NCBI GenBank assembly: GCA_029779845.1
Contig: JAKOZT010000004.1
Span: forward strand, 1-64,000
Length of the DNA stretch: 64,000 nt
Source: Pseudomonadota bacterium
GTDB lineage: Bacteria > Pseudomonadota > Gammaproteobacteria > Burkholderiales > Burkholderiaceae_C
Reading direction: 5' to 3'
Position 1 is the stretch's first letter. Every line of letters starts with the position of its first letter. The notes under the pieces were generated by a model. The model saw nothing but the letters and a program-made list of their open reading frames with translations, was not told the DNA's origin and searched no databases. This document shows positions 9,596 to 20,130 of the stretch, piece after piece. The position numbers and the translations under genes were made by a program.

Positions 9596-10831
9596 ATGTC
9601 CCAGCCCTCCGCAACGCCTTCCCACCCGGTGACCGAGCGCGTGCTGCACGCGATGCAGGTCTCGAAGCGAGGTTGCGACGAACTGTTACCCGAGGCCGAC
9701 TGGCTGGCCAAGCTCGCCCGTTCCGAAGCAACCGGCGTGCCGCTGCGCATCAAGCTCGGCCTGGACCCGACCGCGCCCGACATCCACGTCGGCCACACGG
9801 TGGTGCTCAACAAGATGCGTCAGCTGCAGGATCTCGGCCACCAGGTGATCTTCCTGATCGGCGACTTCACCTCGATGATCGGCGATCCTTCCGGCCGCAA
9901 CACCACGCGCCCGCCGCTGACGCGCGAGCAGATCGAGGCCAACGCGCAGACCTACTACCGCCAGGCGAGCCTGGTGCTCGACCCCGACAAGACCGAGATC
10001 CGCTACAACTCCGAGTGGAGCGACCCGCTGGGCGCGCGCGGCATGATCCAGCTCGCCGCGCGCTACACCGTGGCGCGCATGATGGAGCGCAACGACTTCG
10101 CCGAGCGCTTCAAGGCCGGCACGCCGATCAGCGTGCACGAGTTCCTCTACCCGCTGATGCAGGGCTACGACTCGGTGGCGCTGAAGAGCGATCTCGAACT
10201 CGGCGGCACCGACCAGAAGTTCAACCTGCTCGTCGGCCGCGCGTTGCAAGGCGAGTACGGCCAGGAGCCGCAGTGCATCCTGACGATGCCGCTGCTCGAA
10301 GGGCTGGACGGCGTCGAGAAGATGTCCAAGAGCAAGAGCAACTACATCGGCATCACCGAGCCGGCGAACACGATGTTCGCGAAGATCCTCTCGATCAGCG
10401 ACACGCTGATGTGGCGCTACTACACGCTGCTGAGCTTCCGCAGCGAGACCGAGATCGCCAAGCTGAAGGCCGAGGTCGAGGCCGGCCGCAACCCCAAGGA
10501 AGCCAAGGTGATGCTTGCCAGGGAGATCACCACCCGCTTCCACAGCGCGGCGGCGGCCGAGGCGGCGCAGGCCGATTTCGAGAACCGCGCGCGCGGCGGC
10601 ATTCCTGACGACATCCCTGAGCTGACGCTGAGCGGTGCGCCGCTTTCCATCGGCGCGTTGCTCAAGCAGGCCGGGCTGGCGCCTTCCACCAGCGAGGCGA
10701 TGCGCCTGGTCGACGGCGGTGGCGTGCGCATCGACGGCGCGGTGGTCAGCGACAGGGGGCTGAAGGTGGAGTGCGGCACCTTCGTCGTGCAGGTCGGCAA
10801 GCGCAAGTTCGCGCGCGTCACGCTGGCGTGA
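9596..10831 (+). CDS. tyrS: Tyrosyl-tRNA synthetase (TyrRS)
   Basis: A 411-residue class I aminoacyl-tRNA synthetase that charges tRNA-Tyr. The HIGH-type motif is HVGH at residues 64-67 and KMSKS is at 242-246. An S4 RNA-binding domain occupies about 345-405. Length and order match the TyrZ-like bacterial form. Its stop overlaps the start of the next gene, so tyrS, the CDF transporter and dtd appear to be one translationally coupled operon. Confidence 0.97.
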   Translation: MSQPSATPSHPVTERVLHAMQVSKRGCDELLPEADWLAKLARSEATGVPLRIKLGLDPTAPDIHVGHTVVLNKMRQLQDLGHQVIFLIGDFTSMIGDPSGRNTTRPPLTREQIEANAQTYYRQASLVLDPDKTEIRYNSEWSDPLGARGMIQLAARYTVARMMERNDFAERFKAGTPISVHEFLYPLMQGYDSVALKSDLELGGTDQKFNLLVGRALQGEYGQEPQCILTMPLLEGLDGVEKMSKSKSNYIGITEPANTMFAKILSISDTLMWRYYTLLSFRSETEIAKLKAEVEAGRNPKEAKVMLAREITTRFHSAAAAEAAQADFENRARGGIPDDIPELTLSGAPLSIGALLKQAGLAPSTSEAMRLVDGGGVRIDGAVVSDRGLKVECGTFVVQVGKRKFARVTLA

Positions 10832-11730
10832 CGGCGGCCGTGCAGGCGAAGACCTTGCTCCAGCTGTCGGTGGCGGCCGCCGTGGCCACCATCGCGATGA
10901 AGACCGGCGCGTGGTGGCTCACCGGTTCGGTGGGCCTGCTGTCCGATGCGATGGAGTCCTTCGTCAACCTCGCGTCGGCGCTGTTCGCGCTGCTGATGGT
11001 GACCATCGCCGCGCGCCCGGCCGACGAAGACCACCCCTTCGGCCACAGCAAGGCCGAATACTTCTCCAGCGGCTTCGAGGGCCTGCTGATCGTCGGCGCG
11101 GCCGGCGGCATCATCTGGGCGGCCGCGCACCGCTTCGTCAACCCGCAGCCGCTCGAGCAGCTCGGCTGGGGCCTGGTGCTCTCGGTGGCGAGCTCGGTGC
11201 TCAACGGCGTGCTGGCCTGGCGCATGCTCGCGGCCTCGCACGAGCAGCGCTCGATCGCGCTCGAAGCCGACGCGCGCCATCTCTTCACCGACGTCTACAC
11301 CTCGGCTGGCGTGGTGCTCGGTCTGCTGCTGGTGCCGCTGACCGGCTGGCTGTGGCTCGACCCGCTGCTGGCCGTGGGCGTGGCGCTGAACATCCTGCGC
11401 GAAGGCCTGCGCCTCGCGCATCGCTCGGTCGACGGCCTGATGGACAAGGCCGTCGAGCCCGCGGTGCGCGACCAGATCGACGCGACGCTGGCGCAGTTCG
11501 CGCACCCGACGATCCGCTTCGACCACATCGTCACGCGCCGCGCCGGCCAGCGCCGCTTCGTCGACGTGCACATGCACATGCCCGCCGGCTGGACGCTCGG
11601 CCGCGCCGCCGCGCTGCGCACGGATGTCGAGCAGGCGCTGATGAGCGCGGTGCCGGGGCTGCGTGCCTCGATCCAGCTGCTGCCCACCGACGTGGAAGCG
11701 CACAACAACGACGTCGAGGACCTGGTGTGA
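10828..11730 (+). CDS. Cation diffusion facilitator (FieF-like) metal efflux protein
   Basis: A 300-residue inner-membrane antiporter with six predicted membrane helices and a C-terminal cytoplasmic domain. Metal-site motifs [12 protein letters not shown] (helix 2) and [14 protein letters not shown] (after helix 3) are clear; the ion (Fe, Zn, Cd or Mn) is not decidable here. The start is GTG 10828, overlapping the tyrS stop (GTGA). An in-frame ATG further upstream lies inside tyrS and is unlikely. Confidence 0.9.
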   Translation: MTAAVQAKTLLQLSVAAAVATIAMKTGAWWLTGSVGLLSDAMESFVNLASALFALLMVTIAARPADEDHPFGHSKAEYFSSGFEGLLIVGAAGGIIWAAAHRFVNPQPLEQLGWGLVLSVASSVLNGVLAWRMLAASHEQRSIALEADARHLFTDVYTSAGVVLGLLLVPLTGWLWLDPLLAVGVALNILREGLRLAHRSVDGLMDKAVEPAVRDQIDATLAQFAHPTIRFDHIVTRRAGQRRFVDVHMHMPAGWTLGRAAALRTDVEQALMSAVPGLRASIQLLPTDVEAHNNDVEDLV

Positions 11731-12170
11731 TCGCGCTGCTGCAACGGGTGGCGTCGGCGCGCGTGGAAGTCGCGGGCCGCGTCACCGGCGCGATCGGCAC
11801 TGGCCTGCTGATGCTGGTGTGCGCCGAGCCGGGTGACGGCGAGGCGCTCGCCGACAAGCTGGTCGCCAAGGTGCTGAAACTGCGCGTCTTCTCCGACGAG
11901 GCCGGCAAGATGAACCGCAGCGTGGCGGACATCGGCGGCGGCCTGCTGGTGGTCAGCCAGTTCACGCTCGCCGCCGACACGAGCGGCGGCAACCGCCCGG
12001 GCTTCAGCGGCGCGGCCGGGCCCGAACTCGGGCGGCGGCTCTACGAGCGGGTGCTCGCCACGGCGCGCGTGATGCATCCGCAGGTCGAGGCCGGCGAGTT
12101 CGGCGCCGACATGCAGGTGCATCTGGTGAACGACGGGCCGGTGACGATTCCGATCGCGCTGCGGGCGTGA
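11727..12170 (+). CDS. dtd: D-aminoacyl-tRNA deacylase
   Basis: A 147-residue DTD-family proofreading enzyme. It hydrolyses D-aminoacyl-tRNA, including D-Tyr-tRNA, which explains its coupling to tyrS. Both active-site motifs are visible: SQFTLAAD and, near the C-terminus, NDGPVTI, the Gly-cisPro loop. The start is GTG 11727, in a 4-nt overlap with the upstream stop. The substrate loop reads SGGNRPGFS. Confidence 0.95.
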   Translation: MIALLQRVASARVEVAGRVTGAIGTGLLMLVCAEPGDGEALADKLVAKVLKLRVFSDEAGKMNRSVADIGGGLLVVSQFTLAADTSGGNRPGFSGAAGPELGRRLYERVLATARVMHPQVEAGEFGADMQVHLVNDGPVTIPIALRA

Positions 12171-12191
12171 AAAAGCCGCCCGCAGGCGGCC
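12171..12191 (-). terminator. Intrinsic terminator of the Bug-family gene
   Basis: GCCGCC and GGCGGC (12176-12191) form a 6-bp stem with a 4-nt loop. Read on the minus strand it is followed by TTTTT (complement of 12171-12175). It lies immediately after the dtd stop and serves the minus-strand gene. Confidence 0.75.
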
Positions 12192-12218
12192 TCCTCGCGC
12201 AAGCGCAGACCCGGACGA

Positions 12219-13187
12219 TCAATCCGCGTACTGCCCCGCCGCCTTGATCACCGGCCCCCACTTGGCGATCTCGGCGGCGACGAACTTCTTGTGTTCGGCC
12301 GAGGTCACGCGGCTGTCGGTCACGACCACGGCGCCGAGCGCTTCCTGCTTCTTGATGAAGTCGGCGTCCTTCAGCGAGGCCTGCAGCGCCTTGTTGACCT
12401 TGTCCAGCGCCGCGGCGGGCGTGCCCTTGGGGGCGTACACGCCGTGCCAGATCGTCACGTTGAAGCCCTTCAGGCCCTGGCTGTCGAGCGTCGGCAGCTT
12501 GGCCAGCGCGGGCGTCTTCAGCGGCGCCAGCGTGGTCACCGCGTAGGCCTTGACCTTGCCGCCTTCGATCTGGCTGCTGGTGTTGGTGGTCTGGTCGCAC
12601 ATGATGTCGACCTGCCCGCCGAGCAGGTCGGTCATCGCCGGGCCGGTGCCCTTGTAGGGCACGGTGGTCATTTCCATCTTCAGGCTCTGCTGGAACAGCA
12701 GCCCGCACAGGTGCGAGGCGGCGCCCAGGCCGGCGTTGGCGAGGTTGACCTTGCCCTTGTTGGCCTCCAGCCACTTCACCAGCTCGGGGTAGGTGGTGGC
12801 CGGCAGCGTCGGACGGCCCACCAGCGTCATCGGCACTTCGTTGACGAGGCCGAGGTACTCGAAGTCGCTCAGCGTCTCGTAGGGCATCTTGCGGTACAGC
12901 GCCGGCGAGGTGGCCATGCCGATGTGGTGCAGCAGCAGCGTGTAGCCGTCCGGCGTGGCCTTGGCGACCTTGGCCGCGCCCAGCGTGCCGCCGGCCCCGC
13001 CGACGTTTTCGATGATCACCGTCTGCTTGAGCTGCTGGCCGAGCACGACGCCGAGGTCGCGCGCCACCTTGTCGGTGGGGCCGCCGGCGGCGAAGGGAAC
13101 CACCAGCGTGATCGGCTTGTCCGGGTATTCGGCGAAGGCCGAGGCGGCGGCGAGGGTGGCCAGGGTGGCGGTCAGCAGTCGCTTCAT
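12219..13187 (-). CDS. Bug/TctC family tripartite tricarboxylate transporter substrate-binding protein
   Basis: A 322-residue secreted periplasmic binding protein. Its Sec signal peptide MKRLLTATLATLAAASAFA is cut before EYPDKPITLVVPFAAGGPTD, the typical Bug-family mature start. Such proteins bind carboxylates or amides for TctAB-type transporters, or act as orphan sensors. No TctA or TctB is adjacent, so it belongs to the large orphan class in Burkholderiales. The ligand is unknown. It has its own terminator and is not visibly in an operon. Confidence 0.92.
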   Translation of the reverse strand: MKRLLTATLATLAAASAFAEYPDKPITLVVPFAAGGPTDKVARDLGVVLGQQLKQTVIIENVGGAGGTLGAAKVAKATPDGYTLLLHHIGMATSPALYRKMPYETLSDFEYLGLVNEVPMTLVGRPTLPATTYPELVKWLEANKGKVNLANAGLGAASHLCGLLFQQSLKMEMTTVPYKGTGPAMTDLLGGQVDIMCDQTTNTSSQIEGGKVKAYAVTTLAPLKTPALAKLPTLDSQGLKGFNVTIWHGVYAPKGTPAAALDKVNKALQASLKDADFIKKQEALGAVVVTDSRVTSAEHKKFVAAEIAKWGPVIKAAGQYAD

Positions 13188-13275
13188 GGAGTCGTCCTTT
13201 CGGGCAGGGAGCGGGTGAGGATGCGCGATTCTGCGCGGAGTGCCGCCCCCCACCATGCCGGAAACTACGTAAGCC

Positions 13276-13295
13276 CCCGCCCGGATGCGGGCGGG
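13276..13295. terminator. Perfect 8-bp hairpin between the Bug gene and the histidine kinase
   Basis: CCCGCCCG and CGGGCGGG flank a GATG loop. It lies in the 200-bp gap downstream of the minus-strand kinase gene and could end its transcription. The T-run is weak on both strands. No gene is seen in the gap. Confidence 0.4.
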
Positions 13296-13387
13296 TTGTT
13301 CCCTGTCAAACCGCCGCAGCGGGACGGCGAAAAGTGGGCGAAGGTCGTGGAGGACGCGCCGCTGCGCGCTGGCGCGTTCAGACGGCA

Positions 13388-15417
13388 TCAGCCGCTCTTG
13401 CCCGCCAGCGCCCGAGCCATCGCGCGACCCAGCTCGGCGCGCGTGTAGGGCTTGCGCAGCAGATCCCAGCCCGGCGGCGCTTCCAGCAGCGCGCTGGCGT
13501 AGCCGCTCATCAACAGCACCGGCAGCCCCGGCAGCTTGCGGCGCGCCAGCTCGGCGAGTTCGGTGCCGCGCAGGCCGGGGCCGAGCGCGATGTCGGTGAT
13601 CAGCAGCTCGATGCCGGCCTCCGGGCGCAGCGCGTGGCCGGCCTGCTCGGCGCTGGCGCAGGCCGTCACCTGGCAGCCCAGCGCGACGAGGAAGCGCTGC
13701 GCCACGCTGCGCACCTCGGCATCGTCCTCCACCAGCAGCACGCGCAGGCCGGGCGGCAGCGCCGCGGCCACTTCGGGCTCGGCCTCGATGCGCGCCGCGT
13801 CGGCCTCGCCGGGCAGGAACAGCGTGATGGTGGTGCCGCGGCCGGCGCCGCTGTCGAGCGTCACCGCGCCCTTCGACTGCTTGGCGAAGCCGTACACCGT
13901 CGACAGCCCGAGCCCGGTGCCGCGCCCGGCATCCTTGGTGGTGAAGAAGGGCTCGAAGGCGCGTTCCTTGACCTCGTCGTTCATGCCGGAGCCGGTGTCG
14001 CCGACGGCGATCGCGACGTAGGAGGTGCCCTCCACCTCGGCCAGCTCGGCCGGCAGGTCGGGCGAGCGCGCCGGCACCTCGCGGCAGGCGAACCACAGCA
14101 GCCCGCCGTCGGGCATCGCGTCGCGCGCGTTGATGGCGATGTTCAGCAGCGCCGATTCGAGCTGCGAGGCATCGGCCAGCACCGGCGGGCAGTCGGGCGG
14201 TGCGTCGACCTCGATGCGGATGCGCTGGTCGAGCGTGCGGCGCAGCATGTCCGCGAGCGAGCGCAGCAGCATGCCGGCGTCGAGCGCGGTCGGCTTGAGC
14301 ACCTGGCGGCGCGAGAAGGCGAGCAGCTTGCTCGTGAGGTCGGCGCCGCGCCGGCTGGCGCGCGCCGCCGCGCCGACGATCTGCTGCGCGAACGGGTCGG
14401 AGGCGATGGCGGGCAGGTCTTCGAGCACCTGCAGGTTGCCGGAGATCACCGTCAGCAGGTTGTTGAAGTCGTGCGCGATGCCGCCGGTGAGCTGGCCGAC
14501 GCTCTCCAGCCGCTGCGAATGGCTCAGCTGTTCCTCGGTCTGCGCGCGCTGCAGGCTGGTGGCCAGCAGGCTGGCCAGCGCGTCGAGGAAGCGCAGCTCG
14601 TCGGCGCCGAAGCGCGCCGGCGCGTCGGCGCGCGCGACGATCGCGCCGACGACGCGGCCGCGGTCGAGCAGCGGCACCGCCAGCGCGCTGCGCCCGGCTT
14701 CGTCGCCGTGCACCGGCGCCGAGGCGGCGTAGACGCGGCCGGGCAGCGTGTCGGGCCGGTTCGGCACGATGTCGCCGGGCAACTCGCCGGCGCGCGTGCC
14801 GAGCGCCGCGGCGACGCGGAAGTCGAGCCGGTTGGCTTGCAGCAGGCACACCGCCGCCGATGCCGCCTTCAGGCCTTCGACCACGACGCGCGGCAGCTCG
14901 TCGACCAGCGGCGCGGGGTCGCGCGCGTCGACCGCGCGGCGGCCGAACTGCGCCACCTGCTCGGCGTAGTGCGCGCGCTGCAGTGCCTGGCGCACGCGCG
15001 GGTACGAGCCGATGCCGCGGATCGCCGCCACCACGTAGGGCACGCCGTGCGCCTGCAGCGGGCTGAGCGCGATCTCGACCATCACCTCGCTGCCGTCGCG
15101 CTTGCGCGCCACCAGGTCGATCTGCGTGCCCATCGGGCGCGGCCGCGGCGCGCGGCCGTAGGCGGCGCGGTAGTCGGCGTGGCGCGGGCGGATCGCGTCG
15201 GGCACCAGCGCCTCCACGCTCAGGCCGATCAGCGCGTCGACCTCGTAGTCGAGCAGTTTCGCGGCCACGTCGTTGGCCAGCACGATGCGGCCGGCGGCGT
15301 CGGTGACGATCAGCCCGTCGGGATAGGCGGCGAACAGCGAGCGGAAGACGACCGCCTCGTCGAGCCCCGCCGGCAGCGCCTGGCCGATCGGCGGAGGCGG
15401 GGGCGGCGTGCTCGTCG

Positions 15418-15421
<4 letters not shown>
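13388..15421 (-). CDS. Hybrid sensor histidine kinase (PAS-GAF-HisKA-HATPase-REC)
   Basis: A 677-residue cytoplasmic sensor with no membrane segment. Order: PAS (about 25-140), GAF (about 165-290), HisKA with phospho-acceptor H317 in GGIAHDFNNLL, HATPase with GDTGSGMNDEV and GTGLGLSTVYGFAKQS (about 355-540), and a C-terminal receiver domain (about 555-670) with VLLVEDDAEV and LLITDIALGPG. Its ATG overlaps the stop of the response regulator gene by 4 nt (ATGA), so the two are a co-translated pair. The signal is probably an intracellular small molecule or redox cue; it cannot be named. Confidence 0.92.
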
Positions 15422-16164
<743 letters not shown>

Positions 16165-16256
16165 GGGTGGGCGGGTGGCGTATCGGGATGGGCGACATTA
16201 GACACTGGCTTGGCCTGCGTCAATCCGAGCCGCGCGGCTTGGGCGAGCATCGAGGC

Positions 16257-17672
16257 ATGGTCGGCATGGACTGCGACTTCGATCCCTGGCGCAGCGGTCT
16301 CGTCGCGCTTGACGTGCTGGCGCTCTCGCACGGCACTCCGGCGCTGCTGGTGCAACGCCGGCGCGCGCGGCTCGCGGCCTTGCTGGAGGCGGCGCGCGCC
16401 GCGCCGTTCTGGCGCGAGCGCTTGCGCGGGCATCGGGCGCAGGCGGGGCTGGACGGTATCGCGCCCGTCGGCAAGGCCGAGTGGATGGCGCACTTCGACG
16501 CCGCCGTCACCGACCCGGCGCTGCGCCTGGCCGAGCTGCGCGCCTTCACCGCCGAGGCGGCGAACATCGGCCGGCCCTTCGCGGGCCGCTTCATCGTCTG
16601 GGAAAGCTCGGGCAGCAGCGGCGAGCCCGGCCTCTTCGTGCAGGACAGCGCCGCGCTCGCGGTCTACGACGCGCTCGAAGGCCTGCGCCGCCCGCCCTTG
16701 CAGCCGCTGCGCCGCGCGCTCGACCCGGCGTGCCTGGCTGAGCGCATCGCCTTCGTCGGCGCCACCGGCGGGCACTTCGCCAGCACCGTCTCGATGCGCC
16801 GCCTCGCGCGCTTGCAGCCCGGCTTCGCGCAGCGCACGCGCGGCCACGATTTCCTGCAGCCGCTGCCGGCATTGGTGGACGCGCTGAACGCGCAGGCGCC
16901 CACCGTGCTTGCCACCTACCCGAGCGCCGCGCTGCTGCTGGCGGGCGAAGCGCGCGCCGGGCGGCTGCGCGTGCCGCTGGCCGAGGTGTGGACCGGCGGC
17001 GAGACGCTCGGCGCCGCGGCGCGCGCGGAGATCGAGGCGGCCTTCGGCTGCGCGCTGGCCGACAGCTACGGCGCCTCCGAGTTCCTCGCGCTGGCCAGCG
17101 AATGCCGCTGCGGCGTGCTGCACCTGAACGCGGATTGGGCCTTGCTGGAGCCGGTCGACGCGCAAGGCCGCGCCGTGCCGCCCGGGCAGTGCGGCGACAA
17201 GGCCTGGCTCACCAACCTCGCCAACCACGCGCAGCCGCTGATCCGCTACGAACTCGGCGACCGCATCACGCTGCAGGCGCAGGCCTGCGCCTGCGGTTCG
17301 CCGCTGCCGGTCATCGAGGTGCAGGGCCGCAGCGACGACGTGCTGACGCTGCGCGGCGTCTCCGGCTCGCGCGCGCAGCTGCTGCCGCTCGCGCTGACCA
17401 CCGTGCTCGAAGACCGCGGCGGCGTGCTCGACTTCCAGCTCGTGCAGACCGGCACGGCTGCGCTGCGCCTCGACCTCGGCCCGGCGCACGACGGCGCCGA
17501 CGCGGCACGCGCCGGCGCGGCGCTGCGCGAGTGGCTGGCGGCGCAAGGCCTGAACAACGTGCGTGTCAACACGCGCCGCGTCGCGCTGTTGCGCGCCGGC
17601 CGCAGCGGCAAGCGCCGGCGCGTGATCGCGGCGCGATCCGACGCGGCGTTGAGGCAGGCTGCGCCCCGATGA
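16257..17672 (+). CDS. Stand-alone adenylate-forming ligase, phenylacetate-CoA ligase-like
   Basis: A protein of about 471 residues of the PaaK-like branch of acyl-adenylating enzymes. The phosphate-binding loop WESSGSSGEPG, the TGGETLG strand, the SYGASEF adenine motif and the YELGDRI aspartate are all in place. A cysteine cluster (ECRCGVLH and QACACGSP) suggests a structural zinc site, as in some PaaK-like proteins. No phenylacetate genes are nearby, so the carboxylate substrate is unknown. The start is ATG 16257; ATG 16266 is an alternative with better spacing from GAGG (16252-16255). Confidence 0.8.
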   Translation: MVGMDCDFDPWRSGLVALDVLALSHGTPALLVQRRRARLAALLEAARAAPFWRERLRGHRAQAGLDGIAPVGKAEWMAHFDAAVTDPALRLAELRAFTAEAANIGRPFAGRFIVWESSGSSGEPGLFVQDSAALAVYDALEGLRRPPLQPLRRALDPACLAERIAFVGATGGHFASTVSMRRLARLQPGFAQRTRGHDFLQPLPALVDALNAQAPTVLATYPSAALLLAGEARAGRLRVPLAEVWTGGETLGAAARAEIEAAFGCALADSYGASEFLALASECRCGVLHLNADWALLEPVDAQGRAVPPGQCGDKAWLTNLANHAQPLIRYELGDRITLQAQACACGSPLPVIEVQGRSDDVLTLRGVSGSRAQLLPLALTTVLEDRGGVLDFQLVQTGTAALRLDLGPAHDGADAARAGAALREWLAAQGLNNVRVNTRRVALLRAGRSGKRRRVIAARSDAALRQAAPR

Positions 17673-17716
17673 TCCGGCCGACCACCCTGCTGGCTGGTGA
17701 CCAGCGTGAAGCCTCT

Positions 17717-18130
17717 TCAGCGCCGGCGCGCCAGTTCGAAACGCTCCTGGCACGCCGTGCAGCGCACCGCGAACAGCTCGGCGGCGAGGCGGCGCTCGTC
17801 GATCAGCTCCTCGCAATCGACGCACTGGCCGTACTGGCCGGCGTCGAGCCGCGCCAGCGCCTCGCCGATCGCGCGCAACTCGGCCACGTCGCGCGCCACC
17901 TCGGCGTCGTTGATGCCGTTCGCCACCTCGGCCTCGGCTTCCTCGCCGCGGTCGGTCGATTCGCGCGCCACGCGCAGCGGATCGGATGCACCGCGCGTGC
18001 GCGTCGCCTCGACCTCGGCGCGCAGCCTGACCTGGCGCGCCGTCAGCGCGGCGCGCACATGCGCGGCCGCCGGGCCGGCAGGATCGAGCGGGTAGGTGGT
18101 GGACATCGTCTTCTCCTCGTTGCTTTCCAT
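17717..18130 (-). CDS. DksA/TraR family C4 zinc-finger protein
   Basis: A 137-residue protein with a helical coiled-coil region (about 25-95) and a C-terminal C4 zinc finger (CVDC and CTAC). Family members bind the RNA polymerase secondary channel and modulate initiation, with or without ppGpp. This copy is a short paralogue rather than canonical DksA. It lacks the usual DxxDxA coiled-coil tip in a form I can recognise, so activity on polymerase is uncertain. An internal ATG nine codons in (MSTTYPLD) is an alternative start. Confidence 0.82.
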   Translation of the reverse strand: MESNEEKTMSTTYPLDPAGPAAAHVRAALTARQVRLRAEVEATRTRGASDPLRVARESTDRGEEAEAEVANGINDAEVARDVAELRAIGEALARLDAGQYGQCVDCEELIDERRLAAELFAVRCTACQERFELARRR

Positions 18131-18150
18131 TCGTCGTCGAGATCATTGTT

Positions 18151-18168
18151 GGGCAGCGCCGGCTGCCC
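18151..18168. terminator. Terminator-like hairpin between two minus-strand genes
   Basis: GGGCAGC and GCTGCCC flank a GCCG loop, a perfect 7-bp stem. Read on the minus strand it is followed by AACAAT. It is downstream of the dienelactone hydrolase gene. Confidence 0.4.
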
Positions 18169-18186
18169 CCGCTTGATGGCGAACAA

Positions 18187-18894
18187 TCAGAACAGCGCCC
18201 GTGCGAACAGTGCCAGCGTGCGCGCATGCGCCCGCGCCGACGAGGGTGCGTGATAGGCGGCGCGCTCCCAGCAGTTGAAGCCGTGCTCGGCGTCGTAGAG
18301 GTGGAACTCGGCGTTCGGCCGGCCGGTGAAGGCGGCCTTCACCTTGTCGACTGCCGCGAGCGGGATGTGCGCATCGCGCTCGCCGTAGTGGAACTGGATC
18401 GGGCATTCGATGCGCACAGCGTGTTCGAGCTGATCCTGGATGCCGCCGCCGTAGAAGCAGCTCGCCGCGTCGACGCTGCCGCCCGCCGCGGCGAGGTAGG
18501 CGAGCCGCCCGCCCATGCAGTAGCCGAAGGCACCGACGCGCCCCGTGCACTCGGGCCGCGCGCGCAACGCGGCGATGCTGGTGGCGAGATCGGCCGCGAG
18601 CTTGCTGCGGTCGGCTCGCGCGAGCAGCTGCATCGCGCGCTCGCGCTCCGCGCCCACGTAGCCGAGTTCCACACGCGGCGCCTCGCGCCAGAACACGTCG
18701 GGCGCCAGCACCACGAAGCCGTCCAGCGCGTACTGCTCGGCCACCGCGCGGATGTGGCGGTTGACGCCGAAGATCTCCTGCAACAGCAGCAGCCCCGGGC
18801 CGCGCCCGGCAGGCGGCAGCGCGAGGTAGCCGCCGTAGCTGCCGCCGTTGTCGTCGCCACCCGCGGCGTCGATCGAGATCCATTCCTGTCGCAT
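18187..18894 (-). CDS. Dienelactone hydrolase family protein
   Basis: A 235-residue cytoplasmic alpha/beta hydrolase. The nucleophile elbow reads GYCMGG, the Cys-nucleophile form typical of dienelactone hydrolases. The acid and base lie in the GERDAHIP and EHGFNC motifs. Family members open dienelactone in chlorocatechol breakdown, but most genomic copies are of unknown substrate. The start is ATG 18894. It is divergent from the PLP-enzyme gene with only a 45-bp gap. Confidence 0.9.
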   Translation of the reverse strand: MRQEWISIDAAGGDDNGGSYGGYLALPPAGRGPGLLLLQEIFGVNRHIRAVAEQYALDGFVVLAPDVFWREAPRVELGYVGAERERAMQLLARADRSKLAADLATSIAALRARPECTGRVGAFGYCMGGRLAYLAAAGGSVDAASCFYGGGIQDQLEHAVRIECPIQFHYGERDAHIPLAAVDKVKAAFTGRPNAEFHLYDAEHGFNCWERAAYHAPSSARAHARTLALFARALF

Positions 18895-18939
18895 GGGCCT
18901 GTCCGTGAAGTTCAGTCGCACTGCTGCGATGATGCACCC

Positions 18940-20130
18940 ATGAGCGAACCGACCTCTTCCTGGCACGCCGATACCCGCGTGCTGCACGACGATGCTGCGC
19001 TGGCCGACGACGCCAGCGTGGTGGCCCCGATCCACTACAGCGCCACCTTCCGCGCGCGCGACGCCGCCGAGTTCGCCGAGATGGCGAACCGCCCGCGCCA
19101 CGGCGCCTACTACACGCGCTACGGCAACCCGCTGCACGAGCGCGTCGCGGCCATCCTCGCCGGGCTGGAAGGCACCGAGACGGCGCTGCTCACCGGCTCG
19201 GGCATGGGCGCGATCAGCACCACGGTGCTGGCGCTGGTCTCCGCCGGCGATCACGTCGTCGCGCAGACGCGCCACTACATGAGCACCGCCAAGCTGTTCG
19301 ACGAGGTGCTGCCGCGCTTCGGCGTCACGGCCACGCTGGTCGAGCAGAGCGACATCGAGGCGCTGCGCGCGGCGATCCGGCCCGAGACCAGGCTGATCAT
19401 GGTCGAGACGCCCGCCAACCCGACGCTGGTGCTGACCGATCTCGCGGCGGTGGCCGCATTGGCGCGCGAGCGCGGCATCACCACGCTGTGCGACAACACC
19501 TTCGCCTCGCCGCTGAACCAGCAGCCGCACCGCCTCGGCATCGACATCGTCGTGCACAGCGCCACCAAGATCCTCGGCGGCCACCACGACCTGACGGCCG
19601 GCGCGATCTGCTGCTCGAACGCGCTGGCCGAGAAGATCTGGCGCATGCACATCACGCTCGGCTCGGTGCTGAGCCCGATGGATGCCTGGCTGCTGCTGCG
19701 CGGCCTGCGCACGCTGGCCGTGCGCGTGGAGCGCATCAACGCCAACGCGCTCGAGGTGGCGCGCTGGCTGGAGGCGCAGCCGCAGGTCGAGCGCGTGTTC
19801 TACCCGGCGCTGGAGAGCCACCCGCAGCACGCGCTCGCCAGGCGCCAGATGAAAGGCGGCGGTCCGGTGGTCGCCTTCGCGGTGAAGGGCGGCTACGAGG
19901 CCACCAGCCGCTTCGTCGCCGCGCTCGAACTGCCCACGCATGCGGTGAGCCTGGGCGGCGTCGAATCGCTGATCGTGCACACCGCGGCGATGTGGTCGGG
20001 CACGATGAACGAGGCGCAGATGAAGGCGGCGGGGATTCCGCCCAACTTCGTGCGCTTCTCGGTCGGGCTGGAGCATCCCGACGACCTGAAGCGCGATCTC
20101 GCGCAGGCACTGAAGGAGGCGGCACGATGA
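18940..20130 (+). CDS. Cys/Met metabolism PLP-dependent enzyme (gamma-synthase/lyase family)
   Basis: A 396-residue fold-type I PLP enzyme. The PLP-lysine motif VVHSATKILGGHHDLTAG, the upstream YTRYGNP arginine/tyrosine motif and MVETPANP are all visible. The family includes cystathionine gamma-synthase, methionine gamma-lyase and O-acylhomoserine sulfhydrylase; I cannot tell which reaction applies. Its stop overlaps the start of an SDR gene (ATGA), so the two are coupled. Confidence 0.9.
   Translation: MSEPTSSWHADTRVLHDDAALADDASVVAPIHYSATFRARDAAEFAEMANRPRHGAYYTRYGNPLHERVAAILAGLEGTETALLTGSGMGAISTTVLALVSAGDHVVAQTRHYMSTAKLFDEVLPRFGVTATLVEQSDIEALRAAIRPETRLIMVETPANPTLVLTDLAAVAALARERGITTLCDNTFASPLNQQPHRLGIDIVVHSATKILGGHHDLTAGAICCSNALAEKIWRMHITLGSVLSPMDAWLLLRGLRTLAVRVERINANALEVARWLEAQPQVERVFYPALESHPQHALARRQMKGGGPVVAFAVKGGYEATSRFVAALELPTHAVSLGGVESLIVHTAAMWSGTMNEAQMKAAGIPPNFVRFSVGLEHPDDLKRDLAQALKEAAR

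Noticed and set aside
12219-13187. Complete tripartite tricarboxylate transporter system
   Set aside because: Only the binding protein is present; no TctA or TctB membrane genes adjoin it.
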